Part shown: positions 41,393 through 52,802 of the stretch, piece by piece
Position numbering within the stretch: the first letter of the stretch is position 1
Layout: the number at the start of each line of letters is the position of its first letter
Source of the DNA: Helichrysum umbraculigerum
Taxonomy: Eukaryota; Streptophyta; Magnoliopsida; Asterales; Asteraceae
NCBI GenBank assembly: GCA_949592205.1
Contig: CATIUR010000004.1
Span: forward strand, 86,713,337-86,777,336
Direction: 5' to 3'
Length of the DNA stretch: 64,000 nt
Notes under the pieces: model-generated
Seen by the model: the letters and a program-made list of their open reading frames with translations, nothing else
What the model was told of the DNA's origin: nothing
Database searches by the model: none
Position numbers and translations under genes: made by a program

Positions 41393-43864
41393 GAATCATA
41401 CATACGGATGTTTGTGGTCCATTTAGTCATGTGTCAAGACAAGGTGCTAGTTACTTCATCATTTTTACTGATGATTTCAGTCGTTATAGTTATGTTTACT
41501 TGCTTAAACATAAACATGAAGTCTTTGAAACATTTAAAGTGTATAGAATGAAGTAGAAAATCAACTCGGTAAGACCATCAAGATCCTTCGTTCGGATCGA
41601 GGTGGTGAATATCTAAGCCAAGAGTTTAAGGAATATCTGAAAGCATGTGGAATTGTCCAACAGCTTACTCCTCCATACACACCACAACATAATGGAGTAT
41701 CGGAGAGGAGAAATCGAACCCTGTTAGACATGGTAAGATCCATGATGAACCTTATAACTCTCCCATTATCATTTTGCGATTATGCTCTAGAATCTTCTGT
41801 ACGAATTCTGAACATGGTTCCAACCAAGAAGGTTGATAAGACACCACATGAATTGTGGCATGGGAAAGTTCCTAATTTATCTTACTTAAAGGTCTGGGGA
41901 TGTGAGGCACTTGTGAAGATAGGATATACTTGACAAACTCGAGCAAAGATCTGTTAAGTGCATCTTTGTTGGATACCCAAAGGAAACAATGGGTTACTAC
42001 TTTTATAATCCTTTTGACAACACTGTTAAAGTTGCTAGATATGCTGAGTTCTTTAAGAAAAATATTATAGCTCAAGAAAACAGTGGGAAGGTAATAGAAC
42101 TTGCCGAGAATCAAGAGGAAGATGCATCACCTTCGACAAACACTAGCGAACATCAACTTGGGGGGAAAGTATTCAAAGTGTTGAACCTCAAGTCGATGTT
42201 GTTCCAATTCGTAGGTCCGCAAGGACAATACGTGCTCCAGAGAAGTTGTGTCTAAATGTAGAATCTGAGGAACACGTGTTAGGGGATCTTAATGAACCTC
42301 CTAATTTCAAAGCTGCATTATCAGATCCGGAATCTGAAAAATGGCTTGAAGCTGCGAATGTGGAAATGAAATCTGGCGCTTGGTTGATCTTCCACCCAAT
42401 GCTAAAACCGTTGGGTGTAAATGGCTCTTCAAAAAGAAGACCGACATGGATAAAAATGTACACACCTATAAAGCTCGTCTCGTAACGAAGGGTTATACTC
42501 AAGTCTACGGAGTTGACTATGATGAAACATTCTCTCCTGTAGCAGACCTTAGGGCTATTAGGATTCTCTTAGCCATAGCAGCATACTATGACTACGAGAT
42601 TTGGCAAATGGATGTTAAGACTGCCTTCTTGAATGGTTACTTAGACGAGGATGTCTATATGGTTCAACCTGAAGGTTTTATTGATCCAAAACATCTCAGC
42701 AAAGTATGCAAGCTTCAAATGTCTATTTATGGACTAAAGCAAGCATCAAGAAGCTGGAACAAGAGGTTTGATGAGGAAATCAAAAAGTTTGGATTTACTC
42801 AAAACCCTGATGAGCCATGTGTATATCAAAAAGCTAGTGGGAGTAATGTTACTTTCCTTGTCTTATATGTAGATGACATATTGATCATAGAAAATCACAT
42901 TCCAATGTTACAAGATGTAAAATCCTACCTTGGAAAGTGTTTCGCTATGAAAGACTTGGGAGAATCAGCATTTATTCTTGGAATCAAGATCTTTAGAGAT
43001 AGAACAAAGCGGTTAATTGGACTAAGTCAAAGTGCTTATATTGATAAGATCTTAAAGAAATTTAAGATGGAGAATTCTAAGCGTGGAAAATATTCCGATG
43101 TTAGAAAAACTTGACTTAAATAGCAAAAAATGTGCTTCTATACCTGCTGAGGTGGAGCGTATGCAAAGGGTTCCTTATGCTTCAGCTGTGGGATCTATAA
43201 TGTATGCGGTTAGATGCACTACACCTGATGTGGCGTTCGCACAGAACATAGCCAGCTATTTTCAACAGAATCCAGGTGAAAGTCACTGGACTGCTATGAA
43301 AAATATTCTCAAGTATCTGAGGGCTACTAGAGATATGTTTCTTGTTTATGGTGGAAATCCTGAAGCTGAGCTCAAAGTGACTGGATATTGTGATGCTGGA
43401 TTTCAGACCGATAGAGACGATATGAAGTCTCAGACAGGATACGTCTTCGTTTTAAATGGAGGCATAGTGGATTGGAAGAGCAAGAAGCAATCCACAACTG
43501 CCATGTCTGCAACAGAATCAGAGTACATAGCATCTTCGGAAGCTGCGATGGAAGCTGTCTGGATTAGAAAATTTATTTCTGGGCTTGACGTGGTACCCAC
43601 AAATATAAAAATCCCATTGAGTTATACTGCGATAACTCAGGAGCAATTATCATTGCCAATGAACCTGGAGTTCAGAAAGGGGCCAGACATTATCCTAGAA
43701 GATATCACTATGTTCGAGAGCAGATCGAATTAGGTAAAATCAATCTTCTCAAAGTTCACACAGATGATTATCTAGCTGATCCATTTCTGAAGGCTTTACC
43801 TAAGGGAAAGCTTAATCAACATGCCGAGGGCATAGGACTTCGTTTTGCTAGTTATTTCATGTAA
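41393..43864 (+). pseudogene. pol: Element E pol fragment: integrase, RT, RNase H
   Basis: Integrase runs through IIFTDDFSRYSYVYLL and SDRGGEYLSQEFKEYLKACG to HNGVSERRNRTLLDMVRSMM, with a stop near 41550 and frameshifts. RT (42380-43114) has KARLVTKGYTQVYGVDYDET, WQMDVKTAFLNGYLDEDVYM, IYGLKQASRSWNKRFDEEIK and catalytic LYVDDILII. RNase H (43083-43733) has TGYCDAGFQTDRDD and SATESEYIASSEAAMEAVWI. A further frameshift near 43610 precedes the terminal segment that ends GLRFASYFM at TAA 43862-43864. Copia order (IN before RT) is clear. Non-functional. Confidence 0.87.
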
Positions 43865-44689
43865 CTCTGTGTTTTAGTATTTGGATAAAGGATGTAAAAC
43901 AATTATTATGCAATAAATAAATTAAAGTACCTGGTATGTTTTTTTTCATTTAATAATTAATTGTATCATGTATTTGCATGTTTAAATCCTTGAATAATTC
44001 TTATATTATTCTAAAATGTCCATTATCGATTAATTCTGTGGGAACATAGTTAAACTAAGATAAATCTGAGTGATTGGTATGGAAGGTCCCACCAAACTCA
44101 CATGATATTCATGAGATGCATATCGGACTACCCCAACTAACAAGTTATCACTTTATGGATCGACGTCATTAAGTGAAACTTGTAAATGGTTACTTTACTT
44201 ATCCTTAGACTTGAGATGCAAGTAGGTCTTGCATGTATGGATTGCATCTTCTTGATATAGTTCTAGCTATCCTGAATAAGGTAGTAATAAATGGCTATTT
44301 TCAGAAGTGTAGTGAAGTGCATGACTGACACGTGTAGTCAAGATAAAATTTGTTCCTTCAACTAGCTATTGAAGTATGATACCACTGGGCCCCTCATTAG
44401 AATTAATTAAGATGTATGTACGGCCGTACCCAAATGAATTCTAGATTGTCTCAATTGATTTGGTAATCTTGATTGATTATAGGAATGAGAAACAGAATCG
44501 TTAACTTACGGAATGACTTTGATCCATATCCATAATTAACAAAGGTATCTGAAACAAAGGGATAGTAAACATTAAAATCATTTAATTATACTTCAGGAAA
44601 CTGTACTTAAACATTTCCGGGGGCATTGGCGTGTTGCTAGACGCTTACCAATGTCATTTCCTTTATTAATGACATGCTCAAGTGGGAGC
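43865..44689 (+). other. Element E 3' untranslated region and PPT
   Basis: No ORF of note. It ends in TCAAGTGGGAGC (about 44679-44689), a purine-rich tract directly before the LTR start TGTTGGG, the usual plant copia PPT form. Confidence 0.7.
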
Positions 44690-45364
44690 TGTTGGGATAT
44701 GACCACGTAATAAATAAACGCATGTCCGAAAAATGTTTAAGCCTACGGGATCACACGTATTGACACTTATGCTCAATATAATTAATTAATATAAATGTGA
44801 GATATATTAATTAATATGTTCATGAATAAATAAATAAACGTTATTAAAGTGTTAATTGTACGTTTAGTTAAAAGAGAGGGACTTAAATGTAATTAGTAAA
44901 CTTGGAGAATTTTGAAACATTCCAGAAAACCCTATGAGGCCGGCCCATAGGTTTGGGATAAACTCTAAACTTATTTTCCAAGTTACATATACCCTATAAA
45001 TAGAGAGACAAATAACCCTGGAAAATATTATTAAAAATCATTCTCTCTCTTTGACTTTTTGTCAAAACCAAAACCCAAAAGGGTTTTTTTCTTTTGTGTG
45101 GTACGACTAGCAAAAAGGCAGAAAGGGTTGTGGGTTTTTGTGAACGGGTACTAGCATACGTATTCGAGCTATTGTCGTGTGTGCGATCGTGGTTTTGCTT
45201 TAAACCCTAAACTATATAATTATTGTTTTATTGGAGCTCTGCTAAAAGGTACAATTCTATCTTAACTAATTACATGTACGTGTTTATATGTTTCCGCGAT
45301 TGTGTGACAATTTATTTATATTTATATTTTATACTGTAACAGTTACCATATGCGAGACCCAACC
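44690..45364 (+). repeat. Element E 3' LTR (right end approximate)
   Basis: Starts TGTTGGGATATG. TATAAATAG at 44995-45003 is the likely promoter box. The end is uncertain: CTGTAACA near 45350 or CCCAACCA near 45357-45364, the latter resembling the inverted complement of TGTTGGG. Confidence 0.6.
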
Positions 45365-45491
45365 AAAATTGCAAGAGTGAATAGGACACAACCCCATGTG
45401 AGGTCATGGGTGCAGACCTTCTAGTGCCAGTCCCGCTGACCATTCAGTGGGTGAGGATCTAAAGGACAATGCCCCTTTCGGGGGTCGGGGT
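45365..45491. other. Unassigned short segment between E and F
   Basis: 127 bp with a small hairpin CCCCTTTCGGGGG near 45470-45483. GGGGT at 45487-45491 could be the target duplication of F. No gene or known repeat recognised. Confidence 0.4.
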
Positions 45492-47618
45492 TATAACACC
45501 CCTCATTTCGTACAACAATATTATATTATTAACACGGAAGCATGTATTTAAAACACATTTCATTACTATACATAGTATATAAACCGTTTACATATTTGAT
45601 ACACAACTACCAAAGTTATTAAATTCATATGACAATAGTATACAAAACGGGGTATTATAGAATTCTAAACAAGGTTTATCACAAAACCATATCAGAATAG
45701 TATAATCAGTCAAACGTTCCTTGCTATCAAGCATCACTTCCTGACCACCCCATAATTAACAAAACCTGCAGGACGTAAAATGAGGGATTAGCACGAAGCT
45801 AAGTGAATGAACTTGTCACGCACGATTCAACTTAGCATAACTATAAGTTTACACCAAATAACCATAAACACACATATATTTCAATGAGGATCGGTGGCTC
45901 TTGGAATATCATAATACCCGGGGATTTCCCAAGAACACTTATCGTACATATCCGTATGGCCATAACGGACGAGACCGATAGCTAATGGTTACTATAATCA
46001 AACACAGGTTCTATACACACAACAGATGAAGTAAGATCCTGTGTAATTCACACAATAACCAACTACCCCAACTAACACGTTGACCTCAATAACACGGATT
46101 ACACAAAGGTCCACATATCACGTAGATTAATAATCAGTAATTAGAACTAAACAGTCTACAAACACATCTACATTTACATGTTGCAACCATACAGTTACAA
46201 CTAGATCAAAAGGTGAGTTTCAAATCCACTCACCGATACCTTTGTCTTCACAAACTCAGAATCCAGATGTCACTTAGTCTTTGGAGGATCTGAGAATCAA
46301 CAATCAAATATAAGTTAGTAATCAGGATCTTCAATACTTAACTTATATTAATCCATAACACTAGGAATTTAACATAATTGACATCAAAATTACAAGTTCT
46401 TAATTATGTATCAGTAATCTCAATATAGTTATTATCATGTACTAATACTAGTTTATCAATGTTACATCATATAGCAAGGCAAGTAACATTAACAATCAAC
46501 AAATATAAAAAGGAATGCTGGAATGGTTTATGACCCGCCGGCTAGGGTCAAGGACCCGCCAGTTTCACCCCACAATCCACCGGCTCACCCTATTTAGCCG
46601 CCGGGTACAACGGTTTTTGAGGTACCAGAACTAAGTTGAGTTTTAAAGCCTAAATGAGCCGCCTGATTGGCCAAGGAGCCGTCATGCCAGAGTAACAAGC
46701 TGCTGGCTAGGGTCTTTGACCCGCCAGCTTCTAAACATAACCAGAGAACCCGCCGGCTTCCCAAGGAAGCAGCCGGCTTCATCTGCAGATACTGCAGCAG
46801 CAAAACAGCAAAACTCTGCACTCTCAAATACGAACTAACTTCTAAATTTTACAACTTTCAAGTGCCAAATCAACCAAATCAAGTTTCTAACCTTAAAGGA
46901 GTATCATATAGTAACAAGTTACCATCAAACAACTTAAACCAACATCAATCAATTCCATTTTCATGCCAAAACCTATACTAAGTTACTAACCCACAATTGT
47001 GAGCTTAAATTACCATTCAATAGCAAGAATACTACAATTCAAGCTAAAAATTCAGTTCACTATCATTAACTAGCATCATTCATCAACATAGAACACTTAC
47101 AACTCAATCAATTCATCAATTTCAAAATTGAACAAAACTAAGCTTGAATTCATGAAAAAATCAAATACTTACACTATGATGATGAGAATGATGGCAAGAA
47201 GAAGATGAACTTGTAATCACACAATCACAGCTTTGATTCTTCTAATCTTGTTAATGATTTCAACTTTTCTTTTTGATTTTGGGTTTATTGTTTAAGAGGT
47301 AAGAGTTCAACAAGTAATAACTGGAAATGGAGAAGAATAAAAGGAGGTCGGCTCTCCTTTAAACCGACTTCACCATTTGGGTATTTTATGTCCGTCTTAA
47401 ATTTATTGTCTGGAACCTAAATACCAATTGCGAGAAACTTACTTTATTTTACCATTGACTATAGTAAATTAAAACAAGCAACCATTTACTATTCACAATA
47501 AGTTCTGGGACTTATTCATCTAAGTTTCACAAATAAACAATTAATATCACTTATTCCTAAAACAATTAAATAATCAATTTAAATAAGGAATTACCAGACC
47601 ACTGGAGAGGATATTACA
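45492..47618 (-). repeat. Element F 3' LTR (2,127 bp)
   Basis: On the element strand it starts TGTAATATCCTCTCC at 47618. The other end reads GGGGTGTTATA, probably a mutated GGGGTGTTACA, so the 45492 boundary is my best estimate. Around 46535-46790 it is rich in GCCGG/CCCGCC words. Small ORFs there (46594-46981) look non-coding. Confidence 0.7.
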
Positions 47619-47632
47619 AATCTCCCCTCCTT
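47619..47632 (-). other. Element F polypurine tract
   Basis: AAGGAGGGGAGATT on the element strand, directly next to TGTAATATCC. It overlaps the end of the pol frame. Confidence 0.8.
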
Positions 47633-50600
47633 AAAGTGATTTCGTCCCCGAAATCTCATCACGATCAAACAATCCAGGATATCTGGATTTCATAGACTCC
47701 TTAGTCTCCCAAGTTAGGTTTGAACCTAAACTATGTCTCCACTTTACTAAGACCATAGGTATTTGTTTCTTTCTAAGTTTAGTAACTTTTCGATCAAGAA
47801 GCTCTACCGGTTCTTCAATTAACTTTTGATTCTGATCAACCTTTAAATCTTGTAACGGAAGTATCTGAGACTGATCCTCCACATTACACTTTCTCAAGTA
47901 ACAAACATTGAACGTGTCATGAATACCAGCAAGTTCTGAAGAAAGATCCAATGTAACAGACTGATCATTAACAACTTTGCGAATTTTAAATGGACCAATA
48001 TATCTAGGAGCTAGTTTCCCTCGTTTTCCAAACTGGATAACACCCTTCCATGGAGAAACTTTAAGATAAACAAGTTCACCTTCAGAAAATGATACTAGTC
48101 GTCTATGTGGATCTGCATATTGCTTTTGCCTGTCACATGCAGCTTTCAACTTTTCTCGGGCGATAGCCACTTTGTCAGAAGTGATCAGTACAATGTCGGG
48201 CCCAGCAAATTGTTTGTCACCAGCCTCTAACCAACACGTAGGCGTTCTGCAACGACGCCATATAACATTTCATACGGAGGCATACCGATACTAGAATGAT
48301 AAGAATTATTATAAGCAAATTCCACCAACGGTAGGTGAGAATCCCAAGAACCCCCATATTCCAATACGCAAGCCCACAACATATCCTCAAGTGTCTGAAT
48401 TGTCCGTTCTGACTGACCGTCAGTCTGAGGATGATAGGCTATACTGAGATTCACACGTGTACCCAACTCTTGCTGTAAACTTTGCCAAAAATGAGAAATA
48501 AACCGAGAATCTCTATCCGATACAATAGACAACGGAATACAATGTCAGGAAACAATCTCATTAACATACAACTGGGCAAGCTTACTCAACGATGCAGTTT
48601 CACTAGTAGCCAGAAAATGTGCACTTTTGGTCAATCTGTCTACAATAACCCAAATCATATCATTTCCTCGAAATGTACGCGGAAGTTTAGTCACAAAGTC
48701 CATAGCTAAGTGTTCTCACTTCCACTCTAGAATTTCTAACTGTTTTAGTGACCCATACGGTTTTTGGTGTTCAGCTTTGACCTGAGCACAAATATGACAA
48801 GCTCCAACAAACTGAGCTATATCAGTTTTCATCGTAGGCCACCAATACAAAGATTTCAAATCATTATACATTCGAGTACTACCGGGATGAACAGATAAAC
48901 GTGACTTATGGGCTTCAGTCAATATCATATCCCGAATACCGCCAATAAGAGGAACCCACACGCGAGACTGAAAAGTCTTCAATCCTCTAGAATCGTCAAC
49001 CAACAAATCTTTCCTTTTCAACATGATTTCTGACTTGAGATTATGATCTAATAAAGCTTCCAACTGTGCATCTTTAATTTTATCCACTAAGTCGGAAGAA
49101 ACATCTACTTTCAAATAATAAATTCGGTCAGAGGTACCTTTTCGGCTTAATGCATCAGCAACTACGTTCGCCTTTATTGGATGGTAACGAATTTCACAAT
49201 CATAATCCTTGATCAACTCTAACCATCATCTCTTACGCATATTCAACTCTTTCTGAGAAAACATGTCCTGAAAACTCTTGTGATCTGTATAGATAATACA
49301 CCTTGTACCATAAAGATAATGCCTCCAGATTTTTAACGCAAACACAACGGCTGCCAATTCTAAGTCGTGAGTAGGATAGTTTCTTTCATGTTGTTTCAAC
49401 TGCCGAGAAGCATATGCAATAACTCTGTCTCTCTGCATAAGAACACTACCCAACCCAGCATAAGATGCATCACAGTAAACAATAAAGTCATCCGACCCAT
49501 CAGGTAACGCCAAAACTGGTGCCTGACACAATAATTGTTTCAGAGTCTGAAAAGCAGTTTCTTGTTGATCATCCCATTGAAACTTTTCATCTTTATGAGT
49601 TAGTTTTGTTAACGGACCGACAATTTTAGAAAAATCTTTAATGAACTTCCGGTAATAACCCGCTAAACCCATAAAACTTTTTATCTCCGAAGCATTCTTT
49701 GGGGCTTTCCAATTCATCACAGCTTCAATTTTTGAAGGATCAACCTTAACACCATCATTACAGATAATATGACCCAGAAATTGCACCTCCTGAATCCAGA
49801 ATTCACATTTGGAGAATTTTGCATATAAGTGTTCTCTTTTTAACGTTTCCAACACTAATCTCAAATGCATTTCATGTTCTGATTCGGATTTCGAATATAC
49901 CATAATATCATCAATAAACACAATTACAAATTTATCGAGAAAGGACGACAAACTCGATTCGTCAAGTCCATAAAAACTGCTGGAGCATTTGTTAAACCAA
50001 AAGGCATAACCAGGAATTCAAAATGACCATACCTGGTACGAAAAGCAGTTTTAGGAATATCCTGTTCACGAACGCGAATTTGGTGATTACCCGACCTCAA
50101 ATCAATTTTAGAATAAAACGAAGATCCCTGCAACTGATCAAACAAGTCATCTATTCGAGGCAGAGGATATTTATTCTTTATTGTTCGTTTATTCAGTTCC
50201 CGATAATCTATACACATTCTAAAAGACTCATCCTTTTTTTTCACAAACAAAACCGGTGCACCACAAGGAGAAGAACTAGGTCTAATGAACCCTTTGTCCA
50301 ACAACTCCTGTATCTGATTCATCATTTCACGTATTTCAGAAGGAGCTAGTCTATAGGGAGCTTTGGCTACAGGCGACGAGCCAGGAACAAGATCAATCTG
50401 ATATTCAACTTCCCTAACCGGTGGCAAACCAGGTAATTCATCGGGAAATACTTCAGGATATTCAGAAACTATCCAGACATCGGAAATAGATTTCTTTTCT
50501 ACTTTGGCATCAATCACATAAGCTAGGTACGACTCACAACCTTTAGACAACGACTTCCTAGCTTTCATCATAGAAATCAAAGGTATACACCCACTATCCC

Positions 50601-51032
50601 GTTCTCCTCGAGCCACAAAGCATGACTCTTCGGAAATTGGGATTCTAATCAGCTTATGGTGGCAATCTATACTTGCTTTATACTGACTTAGCCAATCCAT
50701 GCCAATAATCACATCAAAACTAGGAATTGGCATCAACAGAAATGAAATTGGGAAAGTCTGGCCATCTATCACAATACTAGCTCCAGTCACCGAGGTGGTA
50801 ACATGAACTAACTTGCCACTAACAATTTCTACTTCTACAGGTTTAGTAATCACAGTAGGGATTAATTTCAACTTATCATAGAAACACACAGAGATAAAAG
50901 AGCAGTTGGCTCCAGAATCAAACAAAACACATGCTGGTACAGAGTTTATAAGAAAAGTACCAGTGATAACATCCTCTGTATGAATAGCCTCATCGACTGT
51001 CATCTGAAATGCCCTACTTGCAGCTGGCAGAG
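47631..51032 (-). pseudogene. pol: Element F protease, RT, RNase H, integrase and chromodomain-like tail
   Basis: Reading right to left: protease (VLFDSGANCSFIS, GMDWLSQYKASIDC); RT (YRELNKRTIKNKYPLPRIDD, MPFGLTNAPAVFMDL) with a frameshift near 49940 before the catalytic FIDDIMVYSKSESEH; RNase H (YCDASYAGLGSVLMQR, THDLELAAVVFALKIWRHYL, YTDHKSFQDMF); a TGA near 49226; integrase zinc domain (HPGSTRMYNDLKSLYWWPTM, CHICAQVKAEHQKP); TGA codons near 48716 and 48545; DDE core (VSDRDSRFIS, QTDGQSERTIQTLEDMLW); a one-base deletion near 48245; and the C-terminal MVLVKWRHSLGSNLTWETKE, which resembles the chromodomain-like tail of Tekay integrases. Several stops are TGA at CGA or TGG positions, consistent with deamination of methylated cytosine. 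Non-functional. Confidence 0.88.
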
Positions 51033-52802
51033 TGTCGTGATCCCAGCGGTCAGTCGGGTTTTACCCCGGTCGTTGGTCCGATGGCAACCGAGATGTGCGA
51101 ATAGTGAAGTTTTAAAAATTTATATTTTGCTGGGCTCAAACTATGCTAGCTACCTACCTTGTGGGTAAGGCGGCAAGTATAACTCGAGTGTCGTCCAAAA
51201 TTGGAACGAATTGAATTGAATTGGAACCTACCAAAGATAACTTGACAATAGGATGGGTTTGGAACAAGGTAGGTATGGTTTGGTTTTATCTAATCTAATC
51301 TAAAGACAGAAAATAAAGTGCAGAAAATTAAATGAGAATATAAGCAGCAGGTAGAGAGTGATTGCTAAAACTTCGACGATTAGGGTTTCGGGATGATATC
51401 CATTATATTGATGATAGGTGATTACTCTAGTTAAGAATCTTCTAAACGATCGGTGTAAACACTAGGACCCTACGTCTAGGTGTAACCCTAAAGCATATGT
51501 CACTGAATCTTAGGCTATCCTGATTCTGGTCAGATGGGACTGTCTTCACACCCACCTCACCGTCTCTTTAGGAGACCAAGCGACCCTCTGAATGGGGTTA
51601 AGGAATAAGGCGACAGTCCACAACACTGACTTTTCTTAACACCTATGTCTATCTAATTTTAACAGAGTAATACTGGTTGTATGCTGAATAAGTTAAACTA
51701 TCGGTTAAGTAGAGTTTAGGGGATTTTAAGCATCTGGGAATACAGCCGGCATCCTTGCTTTCATTTTCTAACTCATGTTTTATCTGATTTAGTTCTAATA
51801 CTTCCGTCATGGATTAGACCCTCATTTGCCATCGGTCGTTCATCCCTAGGCATGCGTACAGTGTATAGTGACCTTATTTTCCATAGTACTCTAACCCTAG
51901 GTATATCTACGGTGTTTTAAAGAGCTTATGTATCTTTACACAGCTTTATAACCAGAGGTAGTTTAACGGTGTACTATAGCATTTTCATGGCTTAACAAGA
52001 CCTAGACCCGTGTCTGGAAGGGTTGCTTCCAGGTAATCCACGGTGAGATAGACCACCGTCATTTCCTTGGCTTCCACGTATTTGTACTCTACCAGTGGTA
52101 TTTCCAACGCTATACCAAGTATTCTGCCGTATTACGGCGATCCCACAGTTTCATACAAACAGGAGATAACTGTGTATTCGTAGTTAGGGTTGATCAGATC
52201 CTATCCTAAGGCAACAGCTACGTGAGAGACCAGAAAGGGTGATTAATTAAGTCTACATCCAGGATAAGTCTAAACATGTATACAGCATAATAACTACCGA
52301 TCATATATAAGATATATTAATTAAATATCATCCCTAATCCTAACATCTACATTTCAACAATCACATATTAATCTAGCTAATCAGCATGGCAATAATCATA
52401 GATCGTACTGAAATAATATGCAAAGTAAACATTATAACAGTAAGATAGTAAGATAATATCACCGGATTAGAAGAGTAATACTGAGGATTACAATAGTCTG
52501 ACTTGAATAACCTTGCTACAACTTGATTACCCAATTACAACTTTCCTCTAGCTCTAACCACTACTTATATCTCTCTAGTTCTCTAGAGAGAGAAACTAGA
52601 GAGAGAAACTAACTAAGCTAATTACAAAACAAAAGAAAGAAACCTAGAGAGAGAAAATTCTAGAGAGTGAGAGAGAATTATGAAATAAGAGGTGAGAGGT
52701 GTATGAAATTGTGAGATGGAGCTTGGTATTTATAGGAGAAGGATGAAAGCCTTGGTACAAGTCTTGAAGCACAAGATACAAGCATCAAGGGGGGTTAGTG
52801 CT
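51033..52802 (-). repeat. G: Athila-family LTR fragment interrupting F
   Basis: On the plus strand it begins TGTCGTGATCCC; A's LTR begins TGTCGTGCACCC at 17894, and GTCGGGTTTTACCCCGGTCGT matches A's corresponding stretch. It continues colinearly with A's LTR to a TATAAATA box (52734-52727, element strand) and stops where B begins. There is no PBS to its left, so 51033 is an outer end: G is either the 3' LTR of a minus-strand element or a solo LTR. The U3 remainder should lie beyond B. ORFs here are not credible. Confidence 0.82.

Larger units (their letters stand above)
41393..45364 (+). mobile_element. Element E: Ty1/copia fragment (3' half)
   Basis: Plus-strand copia element whose 5' half (LTR, gag, protease, start of integrase) lies left of D, outside the window. 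Present: integrase from IIHTDVCGPFSHVSRQGASY, RT, RNase H, 3' untranslated DNA, PPT and a 3' LTR starting TGTTGGGATATG at 44690. The reading frame is broken many times, so it is one of the older elements. The sublineage cannot be assigned safely. The right end of the LTR is approximate. Confidence 0.83.
45492..51032 (-). mobile_element. Element F: Tekay-like chromovirus, gag end cut by G
   Basis: Minus-strand element: 3' LTR (45492-47618), PPT (47619-47632), then in reverse integrase with a chromodomain-like tail, RNase H, RT and protease up to 51032, where an Athila-family LTR (G) interrupts it. Gag, PBS and 5' LTR should lie further right, outside the window. Many stops and frameshifts mark it as old. 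RT and protease resemble D, but the LTRs are unrelated by eye. Confidence 0.85.

Noticed and set aside
46594..46981. Small host gene in F's LTR
   Set aside because: Opposing short ORFs in a GC-richer patch with no recognisable domain; the patch lies wholly inside the LTR.
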